A stretch of DNA of 64,000 nucleotides, taken from Methylobacillus flagellatus (GTDB lineage: Bacteria; Pseudomonadota; Gammaproteobacteria; Burkholderiales; Methylophilaceae). The notes under the pieces are model-generated. The model was not told the origin of the DNA. It did no database searches and saw only the letters and a program-made list of their open reading frames with translations. Every line of letters starts with the position of its first letter. Within the stretch, counting starts at the first letter, position 1. The position numbers and the translations under genes were made by a program. The DNA lies in the NCBI RefSeq assembly GCF_005502435.1, contig NZ_SCOU01000001.1, forward strand, positions 372,001 to 436,000, given 5' to 3'. This document shows positions 42,773-55,967 of the stretch, in pieces.

Positions 42773-43789
42773 ATGAGTGATCTTCAACTGGCCGACTGGC
42801 GTGCTCACGCGCTGAAACTGGAAACAGAAATCAATAAGGTGGTGGTGGGGCAACAAACCCCGATCCGTTTGATCACCACCGCCATTTTCGCACGTGGCCA
42901 CGTACTGCTGGAAGGCGATGTAGGCGTGGGCAAGACCACGCTGCTGCGTGCGTTCACGCGCGGCATCGGCGGTGGCTACCAGCGTATCGAAGGCACCATC
43001 GACCTGATGCCTAACGATCTGGTCTATCACACCTACCTGGGTGAAGACGGCAAACCGCATGTGAGTCCTGGCCCGCTGCTGATGTCGGGAGAAAATCTCT
43101 CCGTATTCTTCTTCAACGAGATCAACCGTGCCCGTCCGCAAGTGCACTCGCTGCTGCTGCGCGTGATGGCAGAACGCACACTCACCGCCTTCAATAAAGA
43201 GCACCATTTCCCGCACATGCTGGTGTTCGCTGACCGCAATCAGGTGGAAAAGGAAGAGACGTTCGAGATCCCGTCTGCGGCACGCGACCGCTTCATGATG
43301 GAGATCCCCATCGTGGTGCCCAATGATGACAGCATCATGGAAGCCCTGATGTTCGACACGCGTTTCCACAACGTCGATGCTCTGGTGGATACCGTCCCGC
43401 ATGACATCCTGAAATACGATGATCTGAATGCGTTCTCCAGCGTGATCCAGGCCAGCGTCAGTGCCAGCGAAACGCTGCGCCGCTACGCACTGCAACTGTG
43501 GCTGGCGACCCGCAAACCCACCGATTACGGCGTCAAGGTCAGCGGCGTGGACATGAACCGCCTGGTGCTGGCCGGTGCCAGCCCGCGTGGCATGAGCATG
43601 ATGTTGCGTGCTGCGCGCGTGAACGCCTGGCTCAATGACCGCACGGCCGTCACCCCGGAAGACATCCATGCCGTGTTCCACGCCACCGTGGCGCACCGTG
43701 TGGTGTTCAGCCCGGTCTATGAGATCCGTCGCACCGAGATCGCACGCGACATGCTGAACGGTATCCTGCAAAACGTGGCAGCGCCCTAA
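42773..43789 (+). CDS. mxaR: MoxR-family AAA+ ATPase of the methanol oxidation cluster
   Basis: MxaR (MoxR) is an AAA+ ATPase thought to act as a chaperone for assembly or activation of methanol dehydrogenase. The 338-residue protein has Walker A GDVGVGKTT, Walker B FFFNEINRA, and the MoxR lid domain after about residue 240. It heads the order mxaR-S-A-C-K-L, with all spacings below 12 bp or overlapping. The structural genes mxaF, J, G, I, which usually precede mxaR, are not next to it here. Confidence 0.93.
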   Translation: MSDLQLADWRAHALKLETEINKVVVGQQTPIRLITTAIFARGHVLLEGDVGVGKTTLLRAFTRGIGGGYQRIEGTIDLMPNDLVYHTYLGEDGKPHVSPGPLLMSGENLSVFFFNEINRARPQVHSLLLRVMAERTLTAFNKEHHFPHMLVFADRNQVEKEETFEIPSAARDRFMMEIPIVVPNDDSIMEALMFDTRFHNVDALVDTVPHDILKYDDLNAFSSVIQASVSASETLRRYALQLWLATRKPTDYGVKVSGVDMNRLVLAGASPRGMSMMLRAARVNAWLNDRTAVTPEDIHAVFHATVAHRVVFSPVYEIRRTEIARDMLNGILQNVAAP

Positions 43790-43798
43790 GCCTTCACG

Positions 43799-44665
43799 AT
43801 GGCCGATCACTTCAACATCAAGGAATTCAGCTACCACGTGGGCTGGCGCTCGCGTGGACGCCACCCCGGCCAGCATGCCAGCACGCTGCGCGGCATGGGC
43901 ATGGAATTCCGTGGTCACAGCACCCTGCTCGCCTACCCGGACCCGCGTCGTATCGACATACGCCAGACCATACGCGACCCGATGGAACAGGTGTATGTGC
44001 GCATCTACAACCAGAAGAGCGCCATCCCGGTGTATGTGGTGTGCGACCTGTCCGGCTCGATGAATTTCGGTCATGGCCGCCGCAAATTACAGCTGGCCGC
44101 CGAGATCGCCGAATCCATCGCACAATCGGCCACCCACTCGTCCGACCCGTTCGGCTTCATCGGTTTCGACGATCAGGTACGCGAAGACTGGATCAGTATC
44201 GCCTCGGTGAAACCGCAGCGCGCCTTCGAGCTCACCGAGCGCCTCAAGGACTACCATCCGCCTCAGCTAGCCGGCAACGGCCTGCTGGATGTGTACCGTT
44301 ACCTGCCGCGCGAACGTGCGCTGATCTTCCTGATCTCGGACTTCCACATGCCTCTCAGCGACCTGCAGGAATCCTTGTCCATGCTGCTGAGGCACCACAT
44401 CGTGCCCATGGTGCTGTGGGATCGCAGCGAGTACCTGAACATGCCGGAGTTCGGCATCACCAGTGTGGCGGATAGCGAGACCGGGGCCTTACGTACCCTG
44501 TTCATGCGGCGTGCACTCAAGCAGCGCATTATCGAGGGCTTCGAGCAACGCCGCGCCGACATCGATGCCATGTTCATGCGTTTCGACATGCCGCCGTTCT
44601 ACGTGGAAAACCAGTTCGACGCCGATGCACTGACGGAATACTTCTATCAATTCGTTGCTCCCTGA
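43799..44665 (+). CDS. mxaS: MxaS, DUF58/vWA-like methanol oxidation protein
   Basis: The 288-residue protein is a DUF58-type protein with a von Willebrand A-like fold; the metal-site sequence VVCDLSGSMNF (DxSxS) is intact. MoxR ATPases typically work with such a partner. It starts 9 bp after mxaR and precedes mxaA. In Methylobacterium it is needed for active methanol dehydrogenase, but its exact task is unknown. Confidence 0.9.
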   Translation: MADHFNIKEFSYHVGWRSRGRHPGQHASTLRGMGMEFRGHSTLLAYPDPRRIDIRQTIRDPMEQVYVRIYNQKSAIPVYVVCDLSGSMNFGHGRRKLQLAAEIAESIAQSATHSSDPFGFIGFDDQVREDWISIASVKPQRAFELTERLKDYHPPQLAGNGLLDVYRYLPRERALIFLISDFHMPLSDLQESLSMLLRHHIVPMVLWDRSEYLNMPEFGITSVADSETGALRTLFMRRALKQRIIEGFEQRRADIDAMFMRFDMPPFYVENQFDADALTEYFYQFVAP

Positions 44666-44674
44666 TTGACTGAC

Positions 44675-45694
44675 ATGACTAAACTGATTTCTACCCTGTT
44701 CTGGCTGGCCTTGATGGCAGCTTCCGGCATGCTGCATGCCGAAGATGAGGAGATCACGCCCAATGTGGAAGATGGCGTGGTCAGCATCCGCATCACCGAA
44801 CCTGCACGCAAGGTGGGCTACACCGTGGGTGATATCCTGGAGCGTGACATCACGCTGGAGATCAAGCATCCGTACAAGCTGATCGAGACCTCCTTGCCTA
44901 TCGTCGGCTATGAGAAGCGCTATCAGGGGCAAAAGATCGGCATCGACCTGAGCAGCATCCACCACGTCAAGCAGGAACACGACGCCAGCACCACGCACCA
45001 CATCAAGCTGGCTTATCAGGTGTTCACCAACAATGTGGTGGCCAAACACGCGGCGCTACCACAGGAGTACGTCAAACTGATCAAGGACGGCAAGGTGGTG
45101 AAATACCGCATCCCGAGCTGGGATTTTGCCATCTCGCCACTGTCCATCTTCGGCGCCGTGAAGATCGAATATGACATGAGCCCGTTCCGCGGCCCGCTGA
45201 TACTGCATTCCGCAAAAGAACAACAACGCTTGTATGCCTTTGCGGCGGTGCTGGCTGTCAGCCTGCTCGGCCTGCTCTACATCCTGGGCACACGCAGCTG
45301 GCTGCCGCGCATGGGACGTCCGTTCGCACGTGCTTACCGCGATCTGCGCAAGTTAGCCAAGGCTCCAGCCCCAACAGCGCAGACCCTGCAACTGGCCGTG
45401 TCACGCCTGCACAAGGCTTTCAACACCACCGCCGGGCAAGGTGTGTTCGCTGACAACATCGACATGCTGATCGCCATGAAGCCCGGCTTCGCCATCCTGC
45501 ATGACGATATCGCCGTGTTCTTCCAGCTGTCACGCCAGGTGTTCTTTGAACCAGGCGCAAGCCACCAGGCCGGCAACGACCCGATGCAATGGCTATTGCA
45601 GTTCTGCCGTCGTTGCCGCGATTGTGAGCGTGGCCTGAAACCGGATACCCGCAAGCTTGCTAACGACCTTGCTCACAACAAGGTGCAGGCATGA
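44675..45694 (+). CDS. mxaA: MxaA, membrane-anchored periplasmic methanol oxidation protein
   Basis: The 339-residue product starts at ATG 44675 with a signal peptide ending near MLHAEDEE. A periplasmic beta-rich domain follows, then one transmembrane helix (AAVLAVSLLGLLYILG) and a cytoplasmic tail. MxaA proteins are linked to calcium insertion into methanol dehydrogenase. An in-frame TTG at 44666 is a less likely start. Its stop overlaps mxaC by ATGA. Confidence 0.88.
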   Translation: MTKLISTLFWLALMAASGMLHAEDEEITPNVEDGVVSIRITEPARKVGYTVGDILERDITLEIKHPYKLIETSLPIVGYEKRYQGQKIGIDLSSIHHVKQEHDASTTHHIKLAYQVFTNNVVAKHAALPQEYVKLIKDGKVVKYRIPSWDFAISPLSIFGAVKIEYDMSPFRGPLILHSAKEQQRLYAFAAVLAVSLLGLLYILGTRSWLPRMGRPFARAYRDLRKLAKAPAPTAQTLQLAVSRLHKAFNTTAGQGVFADNIDMLIAMKPGFAILHDDIAVFFQLSRQVFFEPGASHQAGNDPMQWLLQFCRRCRDCERGLKPDTRKLANDLAHNKVQA

Positions 45695-46668
45695 GTTTCA
45701 CCACGCCCTGGGTACTGTGGCTGTTGCCACTGTCCATCCTGCCGCTGATCCTGCAACGCGCCCACACGCGCACCTATTCCTGGCTGCAGATGCTGCCTGC
45801 AGACCGTCTGTCAGACCTGACCGGCCTGTTGTTGAAAGCGATGGCGGTGCTGGGCCTGCTGGCGATCCTGCTGGGACTGGCAGGACCACACACCGAAGCC
45901 CAGTATGTGGAACGCTTGGGAGTGGGCGCACAGATCGGCCTGGTGCTGGATCGCAGCGCCAGCATGGACGACCCGTTCTCGGGTGGCAGCAACGGTACCG
46001 TTGGTGAAACCAAATCCGCTGCAGCGGCACGTTTGATCACGCAGTTCGTCAAGTCACGCCAGAACGACATGTTCGGCATGATCTCCTTCAGCAACTCGGC
46101 CATGTACGTGCTGCCGCTCAGCGAGAACCGCGATGCCATCGTGGCTGCCGTGCAAGCCACGGCGGGCAACGCCCTGTTCCAGACCAATATCGGCAGTGGC
46201 CTTACCAGCGTGGCTGGCCTGTATGACAAAGTACCGGACAATGGCTCGCGCGCAGTCATCCTGCTGTCGGATGGCGCTGGCCGCATCGATGCCGCCACGC
46301 AGCAGAAGATCCGCGACTGGTTCGACCGCCTCAAGATCAATCTGTATTGGATCGTGCTGCGCCAGCCAGGCGGCATCAGTATCTTTGATGAGAACTTCAA
46401 ACCGGAAGAAGACAAGGCACTGCCGCCACAGATCGAGTTACGCGACTTCTTCAACACCCTGAAAACGCAGTTCCGCGCTTATGAAGCGGAAGACCCGAAA
46501 TCGCTGGAGCTTGCTGTCAATGACATCAACCAGCGCGAGAAAAAACCGATCAAATACATGGAACAGATCCCGGGCAAGGATTATGCGGATGCCTGTTTCC
46601 TGCTGGCAGCGCTGATGATAGGCCTGCTGCTGGGTGTGAAATTTATGGAGATCAAGACATGGCGCTGA
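45691..46668 (+). CDS. mxaC: MxaC, vWA-domain methanol oxidation protein
   Basis: The 325-residue membrane protein has N-terminal helices, a von Willebrand A domain with MIDAS sequence VLDRSASMDD (DxSxS), and a C-terminal helix (LLAALMIGLLLGVKF). It resembles batA-type proteins that pair with MoxR. It overlaps mxaA by 4 bp and mxaK by 10 bp. It is needed with MxaK and MxaL for calcium loading of methanol dehydrogenase in model methylotrophs. Confidence 0.88.
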   Translation: MSFTTPWVLWLLPLSILPLILQRAHTRTYSWLQMLPADRLSDLTGLLLKAMAVLGLLAILLGLAGPHTEAQYVERLGVGAQIGLVLDRSASMDDPFSGGSNGTVGETKSAAAARLITQFVKSRQNDMFGMISFSNSAMYVLPLSENRDAIVAAVQATAGNALFQTNIGSGLTSVAGLYDKVPDNGSRAVILLSDGAGRIDAATQQKIRDWFDRLKINLYWIVLRQPGGISIFDENFKPEEDKALPPQIELRDFFNTLKTQFRAYEAEDPKSLELAVNDINQREKKPIKYMEQIPGKDYADACFLLAALMIGLLLGVKFMEIKTWR

Positions 46669-47207
46669 AATGGATGCCAAGCACCACCAAACTGACCCTG
46701 GCCCTGACCGTGATCGCGGTACTGAGTGGCTTGGGCATGGCGTATGAACTGCAACGTATCGGCCAGGTGCAAGCCTTCAACAACGCCATCCGTGCGGGCA
46801 AGACGCCAGACACCGACAAACAGAGCTTCGAAGCCAAGTTTGCCGTCGCTTACTGGCTGGCCAAGAATGAGCGCTACAAGGAAGCCACCCTGCTGTTCAA
46901 CCAACTGCTGGGCAAGGCTGACGCCAAACAGCGCGCCATCATCCAGCACAATCTGGGCAATATCTTCTTCTTGCGCGGGCTGGCCATCAACGGTTCTAAC
47001 ATGACCGTGCGTGATGAAGCCGAATACCTGCTCAATCAGGCCAAGAATGCCTACGTGCTGGCATTGAAGACCGACAACAGCCACTGGGGCACACGCCACA
47101 ATCTGGACCGCGTGCTGATCATGTTACCCGGTACACCGACGCCAGGCGTGGGCGAATCGGACACGCCTGGCCTGATCATGGGCGGCATTCCTGTAGGGTT
47201 GCCATAA
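46659..47207 (+). CDS. mxaK: MxaK, methanol oxidation protein
   Basis: The 182-residue protein has one N-terminal membrane helix (LTLALTVIAVLSGLGMAYEL) and a helical, TPR-like periplasmic part with AVAYWLAKNERYKEATLLFNQLLG, quoted to locate it. It sits between mxaC and mxaL, overlapping the former and 3 bp before the latter. Assignment rests mainly on gene order, which is well conserved. Confidence 0.85.
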   Translation: MALKWMPSTTKLTLALTVIAVLSGLGMAYELQRIGQVQAFNNAIRAGKTPDTDKQSFEAKFAVAYWLAKNERYKEATLLFNQLLGKADAKQRAIIQHNLGNIFFLRGLAINGSNMTVRDEAEYLLNQAKNAYVLALKTDNSHWGTRHNLDRVLIMLPGTPTPGVGESDTPGLIMGGIPVGLP

Positions 47208-47210
47208 ACC

Positions 47211-48209
47211 ATGCGCCTGACCCGACGGTTATTAAACTACTTGCGTCATCGCCTGGATGTGGCACTGCTCGCACTGGCGCTGATCTTGCTCATTGCGGCC
47301 CTGCTCAAGCCCACGGTGCCGGTCAAGCGTGACATCTATAGCTATATGCTGGTGGCCGATATCTCACAGAGTATGAACGCACCGGACATGCGCCTGGGCG
47401 GCAAAGACGTCAGTCGACTGGTGTACATGAAGGACATGATGCGCCGCGTGGTGGCGTCCATGCCGTGCGGCACCAGTGTGAGTATCTCGGTATTCGCGGG
47501 CGTGACCATCGCCGCCATGTACCAGCCGCTGGAAGTGTGCGCCAATTATGCCAATATCCAGGACACCATCAGCAATATGGACTGGCGCATGGCCTGGTCT
47601 GGCAATAGCCGCATCCGTAGCACATTGCCTTCCATCGCACGTACCATACGCTCCTTCCCTGCGCCTGCGCAGGTGGTGCTGTTCACGGATGGCGAAGAAG
47701 CACCGCGGCTGCATGCCTTCAACACCGAGAATCTGGAAAGCTTCCAAGGTGGCGCTGGCTGGCTGATCGTCGGCATAGGCAGTGACAAAGGCACGCCCAT
47801 CCCCAAGCTGGATGAACAGAATCAGCTGATCGGCTTCTGGTCGAACGAAAGTTTCGCCTTGCAACCCGGCATTGCGCAGATCTCCGAATCCAATATCGGC
47901 ACGCGTGACGACAACGTCGCGGTGAGTGAAACTGACCGCTATCAATCCAGGCTGGACGAAGAGTATCTAAAAACATTGAGTGCCGAAGTGGAAGCTAATT
48001 ACGTACGTGGCGATAATCTGCAATCGGTACTGGCGGCGATGAAAGCTCAAAAACCGGCGCGTCGTGAAACGGCTGGCTTCGAGCTGCGCTGGATACTGGC
48101 GGCACTGGCCGCACTGACCTTTGTGACCGCGTTTCTGCCACGCCACCCTGTACAGACCCTGCGCGCAGCGTTGGCCAGCCGCTTGCGCAAGCGTGTGGTT
48201 ACCAGCTGA
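47211..48209 (+). CDS. mxaL: MxaL, vWA-domain methanol oxidation protein
   Basis: The 332-residue protein has an N-terminal membrane helix (LDVALLALALILLIAALLK), a vWA domain with MIDAS motif VADISQSMN, and a C-terminal helix (WILAALAALTFVTAFLP). It closes the mxaRSACKL set. mxaD and the mxaEHB genes found after it in other methylotrophs are absent; the next gene is ygfX on the other strand. Confidence 0.88.
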   Translation: MRLTRRLLNYLRHRLDVALLALALILLIAALLKPTVPVKRDIYSYMLVADISQSMNAPDMRLGGKDVSRLVYMKDMMRRVVASMPCGTSVSISVFAGVTIAAMYQPLEVCANYANIQDTISNMDWRMAWSGNSRIRSTLPSIARTIRSFPAPAQVVLFTDGEEAPRLHAFNTENLESFQGGAGWLIVGIGSDKGTPIPKLDEQNQLIGFWSNESFALQPGIAQISESNIGTRDDNVAVSETDRYQSRLDEEYLKTLSAEVEANYVRGDNLQSVLAAMKAQKPARRETAGFELRWILAALAALTFVTAFLPRHPVQTLRAALASRLRKRVVTS

Positions 48210-48233
48210 CGGTCTAGCGCCCCATCAACCCCG

Positions 48234-48257
48234 TTGCTGGCAGCCGCCTGCCAGCAA
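48234..48257. terminator. Perfect 10-bp hairpin between mxaL and ygfX
   Basis: TTGCTGGCAG pairs perfectly with CTGCCAGCAA around a CCGC loop. It lies between convergent genes, but there is no T run, so it is either a weak terminator or a 3' end stabiliser. Confidence 0.55.
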
Positions 48258-48258
48258 G

Positions 48259-48768
48259 TCAGTCAGGCGTGCTGAACCGGCGCGAGGCGGGTTTAGCGAA
48301 GCGTACTCCCCAACGCAGGTAGACACGTAATCGCCTGTAGTGATCCGTGCTGACACTGTCTGCACAGATCAGCAAGGTGGAATAAGGCTGCCATGGCCAG
48401 CATTCCGCCATGACCTTGGATGGATCCGCCGCGCCTGCGTCCCGGTAATGCAATAACACGAAGTAACGGCCACTATAGCTGCTGGGCAACAACTGCAAGC
48501 GCACCGCCTGCCCGCCTGCTCTACGCCATAATGCGCCGCGCGCATCCAGCTGCAAGCCATTGCCCGCGGCACAAGCGCAACGCTGCTGCCTGCAAACCCT
48601 GATTGTCGCCAGGCCTATCACCATACTGCCCGCCAGGCTGCACCACAGGCTCCAGTCCAGCGTCCATAACACCATGATGCCCAGCGTTGCGATCAGTAGC
48701 TGAGCACAGGCTAAACGCAGGCTAGGCTTGAAATCCAGCTGCAGCGGCCTCACGTTATACTGTGACAT
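48259..48768 (-). CDS. YgfX (CptA)-like membrane protein
   Basis: The 169-residue protein starts MSQYNVRPLQLDFKPS. It has two transmembrane helices (about 20-58) followed by a small soluble domain, as in YgfX/CptA, the partner of the SdhE flavinylation factor in enterobacteria. It is divergent from ygfZ. No sdhE gene lies beside it. Its role as a toxin-like or flavin-related protein in this species is not shown. Confidence 0.7.
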   Translation of the reverse strand: MSQYNVRPLQLDFKPSLRLACAQLLIATLGIMVLWTLDWSLWCSLAGSMVIGLATIRVCRQQRCACAAGNGLQLDARGALWRRAGGQAVRLQLLPSSYSGRYFVLLHYRDAGAADPSKVMAECWPWQPYSTLLICADSVSTDHYRRLRVYLRWGVRFAKPASRRFSTPD

Positions 48769-48802
48769 TGTTCACATCGCCTCTCTTTTTCTGGATTCCA
48801 TC

Positions 48803-49834
48803 ATGCAAGTCAATTGGCAGGATTTTCTTAGCGCGCAAGGCATACTAGGTGCCGCTGACGATGAGCAACGTAACTTCGGCGACGTCGTGGCAGAGGTACA
48901 GGCCGCGGCCACTGGCAACGCCTTGTATGAACTGTCGCATTTAGGCTTGCTACAGGTAGAAGGCGCAGATGCCACCGCTTTTCTGCAAGGCCAGTTCACC
49001 AACGATATCAAAGCACTGGATGGCAGCAACAGCCAGTTAGCGGGCTATTGCAACCCCAAAGGTCGCATGCTTGCGCTATTCACTGCTTTCGCACATCACG
49101 ACCACCTGCATCTGCAACTGGACGGTCGCCTGCGCGAAGCCATCCTGAAGCGCTTGCGCATGTATGTGATGCGCAGCAAGGTCACCCTCACGGACGTCTC
49201 GGAAAGCGTGCTGCGTATCGCCGTCAGCGGCCCGGACAGCGCAGCAGCGCTGGAAAACCTGTTTGCTCGGTTGCCACAACAGCCAGGACAACTGGTCAGC
49301 CTGGAGCATGGCGCTGTGTTGCGGCTTGCAGGTGACATCCCCGCCTTCCAGATCTTCAGTGATGCCGAGCACATGCCTGCTATCTGGCAGGCGCTGCGCG
49401 CCACGCACCGCCCGGTAGGTCGCAATGCCTGGGAATGGTTGCAGATCCAGGCTGGTATCCCGGACGTGGTGCCGGCTACTCAGGAAGCCTTTGTGCCGCA
49501 GATGCTGAACCTAGACGCTCTGGATGGCATCAGCCTGACCAAAGGCTGCTATACCGGGCAGGAGATCGTGGCACGCACGCATTATCTGGGTAAGGTCAAG
49601 CGGCGCACGCTGCCCGCACATCTGGCCAGTGACAGCCGACCAATAGCGGGAACTGCAGTCCAGGATGCGGCAGGCAATGAAGCGGGCATGGTGGTACGCA
49701 GCGCACAGGCGCCGCAGGGCGGCCATGACGTGCTGGTCGAGGTGCGACTGGAAGCAGTGGATGGCGGACTTAGCCTGCAACAGCAAGTGCTCAGTCTGGG
49801 CACCCTGCCCTATGCTTTACCCAGCCGTGACTGA
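48803..49834 (+). CDS. ygfZ: YgfZ, folate-binding protein for Fe-S cluster maintenance
   Basis: YgfZ is a tetrahydrofolate-binding protein of the GcvT fold that helps maintain or repair Fe-S enzymes, including the radical-SAM MiaB. The 343-residue product has the family motif KGCYTGQE with its conserved Cys. Start ATG 48803 (MQVNWQDFL) is favoured over the upstream frame, which overlaps the divergent ygfX start. Confidence 0.92.
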   Translation: MQVNWQDFLSAQGILGAADDEQRNFGDVVAEVQAAATGNALYELSHLGLLQVEGADATAFLQGQFTNDIKALDGSNSQLAGYCNPKGRMLALFTAFAHHDHLHLQLDGRLREAILKRLRMYVMRSKVTLTDVSESVLRIAVSGPDSAAALENLFARLPQQPGQLVSLEHGAVLRLAGDIPAFQIFSDAEHMPAIWQALRATHRPVGRNAWEWLQIQAGIPDVVPATQEAFVPQMLNLDALDGISLTKGCYTGQEIVARTHYLGKVKRRTLPAHLASDSRPIAGTAVQDAAGNEAGMVVRSAQAPQGGHDVLVEVRLEAVDGGLSLQQQVLSLGTLPYALPSRD

Positions 49835-49891
49835 TCGCTGAGCGATAAACCCGGCAGTTCACCGCCCTGCACCTGGGCGGCGCAGGTTGAT

Positions 49892-49933
49892 GGTCTGGCT
49901 ATAGCGGTGTGGCTATAGTGTTCTGACTATGGT
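49892..49933. repeat. 14-bp tandem repeat, three copies
   Basis: GGTCTGGCTATAGC, GGTGTGGCTATAGT and GTTCTGACTATGGT follow directly in the spacer between ygfZ and the convergent outer-membrane protein gene. Confidence 0.8.
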
Positions 49934-49940
49934 CTTGTCT

Positions 49941-50624
49941 CTATGGCGTGTAGCGCAGGCCGAATGACAGCCAGGCATCATCGCGTACGCCATCCACGCG
50001 CTGCCCCACCGTGCTATCCAGCTGCAACAGTTGCGGGATCACGCTGTAACGCAAGCCGGTCTGGTAGAACCTGCCACCTCTATCATCGCCATACATCTCT
50101 GCCACGCCGCTCAGACGTGGGGTTAATGCCAGTTCCGCGCCGCTGCCCCAGGTGGTGCTATGCCTGTCCGTCTCGCGGTCACGCAACACGCCAAGATTGA
50201 GATGGATCACCAGTACGTCATCCATGAACGATGCCGAATACGGGATGTACAGATAGCGATTACCAAGCTGGTTAGGCCCAGGCGAAGCCTCCGGGTGCGA
50301 GATCACACCGGCGGCGATGCCGATGCCCCAGCCATTCGGTTGCAGCTCCCTGAACAAGGTCTTCAGCTGCAACACATAATCTGCTGTGGTGCCAGCACCG
50401 TGTTGCCTGGACAAGCCCGTCCCGAAGGTCACTTCCAGATTCCCCCCAGGATTGCAGGCCGGCAGTGCCCACAGTTCGGTACTGTTCGAATACAGCCGCG
50501 TCCAAGTTTCAAGCTGGCAGCCACCAGCTCGGGTCAGGCGGGCATCGTCCGTGACAAATGGACGCGCCGCATGCGCAGACACACTCAGCAGCAAGAAAAT
50601 GGAGAAAAACAAGGCACGCAGCAT
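49941..50624 (-). CDS. Putative outer-membrane beta-barrel protein
   Basis: The 227-residue protein has a signal peptide (cleavage likely after SAHA) and mature sequence starting RPFVTDDARL. It is then rich in alternating hydrophobic/aromatic strands (for example LNLGVLRDRE, FYQTGLRYSVIP) that fit a small beta barrel of 8-10 strands. It ends SFGLRYTP, without the usual C-terminal Phe. I do not recognise a named family. It is transcribed alone, next to the ftsB operon. Confidence 0.65.
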   Translation of the reverse strand: MLRALFFSIFLLLSVSAHAARPFVTDDARLTRAGGCQLETWTRLYSNSTELWALPACNPGGNLEVTFGTGLSRQHGAGTTADYVLQLKTLFRELQPNGWGIGIAAGVISHPEASPGPNQLGNRYLYIPYSASFMDDVLVIHLNLGVLRDRETDRHSTTWGSGAELALTPRLSGVAEMYGDDRGGRFYQTGLRYSVIPQLLQLDSTVGQRVDGVRDDAWLSFGLRYTP

Positions 50625-50736
50625 GGGCAGGATTTAGCCGCAGTCAGATGACAGTTTCATGAAGCTGACATTATTACCCTGGCCAGCAGCACTTAAACCA
50701 GCAGATTTAGCGCAACGATCGCCGTGGCAACCATGA

Positions 50737-51084
50737 CTAAGGTTTGCTTGTGGATGTTTTGGGAGCAGGCGTGGCTGCTAGCGGTTTGGCAGGCTGGTCC
50801 AGCACATACGATTCCGGCTGGGACAGCTGATAGAACACTTCGTCTTCCTTGACCATACCCAGCTCGCTGCGCGCGCGCTCTTCAATGGCGGTATAGCCCT
50901 GCTTGAGGTCGCGCACCTCGGCATCCAGTGCCTCGTTGCGCGCCTTCAGCTTGTCATTCTTCTGCTGCTGTTCGGCGATCTGCTGATCCAGATCCCACAC
51001 GCGGAGCCAGCCGCCTTTGCCCAGCCACAGTGGATACTGCAGCAGGGCGATCAGCAGCACAAAGATCAGCGACAGCGTACGCAA
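50737..51084 (-). CDS. ftsB: Cell division protein FtsB
   Basis: FtsB is a bitopic inner-membrane protein that joins FtsL and FtsQ in the divisome. The 115-residue product has a short cytoplasmic start, one transmembrane helix ([16 protein letters not shown]), the typical [16 protein letters not shown] segment and a periplasmic coiled coil. A Pro/Lys/Thr-rich tail of about 25 residues exceeds the usual length. The start is a TTG (51084) without a clear ribosome site; no in-frame ATG or GTG fits. It follows eno, the classic neighbour. Confidence 0.9.
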   Translation of the reverse strand: MRTLSLIFVLLIALLQYPLWLGKGGWLRVWDLDQQIAEQQQKNDKLKARNEALDAEVRDLKQGYTAIEERARSELGMVKEDEVFYQLSQPESYVLDQPAKPLAATPAPKTSTSKP

Positions 51085-51140
51085 AACAATGCACGGTCAG
51101 GTTGAGCGTTTGATGCCATCTGCAAATATCAAGCCTAGTA

Positions 51141-52457
<1,317 letters not shown>

Positions 52458-52480
52458 TTAAAATAAATCGCTTGAAAGAA

Positions 52481-53319
52481 TTACAACGTCCGCTCAATAA
52501 AACCCGCACGCTTGACCAGGCGGTCAAGGTCGATCAGTACTTCCAGCAAGGCCTGCATCTTGGGTAAGGGCCAGGCATTGGGGCCATCCGACAATGCCTT
52601 GCTCGGGTCAGGATGGGTCTCCATGAAAATGCCAGCGATACCACTGGCCACCGCTGCGCGTGCCAGCACCGGCACGAACTCGCGCTGACCACCACTCTTG
52701 TCGCCCTGACCGCCCGGCTGCTGCACCGAATGCGTCGCATCGAACACGACAGGGCAATGGGTCTCGCGCATGATGGCCAGGCCACGCATATCGGACACCA
52801 GCGTGTTGTAACCGAAAGAAGCACCGCGCTCGCACACCATGATGGTGTCGGCACCGCCATTGGCTTCCTTGGCTTTCTGCACCACGTTGCGCATGTCACC
52901 TGGGGCCAGGAACTGGCCCTTCTTGATGTTCACCGGCTTGCCAGATTGCGCACAGGCAGTGATGAAATCGGTCTGACGGCACAGGAATGCCGGCGTCTGC
53001 AACACATCGACCACGGACGCCACTTCCGGCACCTGTTCTTCGGTATGCACATCGGTCAGGATGGGCACGCCGATCTGACGACGCACTTCATCCAGGATCT
53101 TCAGGCCTTCGCTCACTCCAAACCCGCGGAAGGTCTTGTTGGAGCTGCGGTTGGCCTTGTCATACGAGGACTTATAGATGAAATTGATGCCCAGCTTGCT
53201 GGTCATCTCTTTCAATTGGCCCGCCGTGTCGATCGCCATCTGCTGTGACTCGATCACACAGGGGCCAGCAATCAGAAACAATGGCTGTTCCAGACCGACT
53301 TCAAAACCACATAGCTGCA

Positions 53320-53320
<1 letters not shown>
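52481..53320 (-). CDS. kdsA: 3-deoxy-D-manno-octulosonate 8-phosphate synthase KdsA
   Basis: KdsA condenses phosphoenolpyruvate with arabinose 5-phosphate for the Kdo core of lipopolysaccharide. Start ATG 53320 gives [21 protein letters not shown]; it overlaps the pyrG stop by one base. The 279-residue protein has the motifs AGPCVIES and [12 protein letters not shown], the latter typical of the family. The longer frame upstream lies within pyrG and is not used. Confidence 0.96.
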
Positions 53321-55926
<2,606 letters not shown>

Positions 55927-55967
55927 CGATGCGCTTGCTCGCCAAATCAGCTTGAGTCAGGCAGGCA

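Noticed and set aside
42758-44074. 438-codon minus-strand frame opposite mxaR and mxaS
   Set aside because: Antisense of two conserved genes and rich in His and Gln, a typical shadow.
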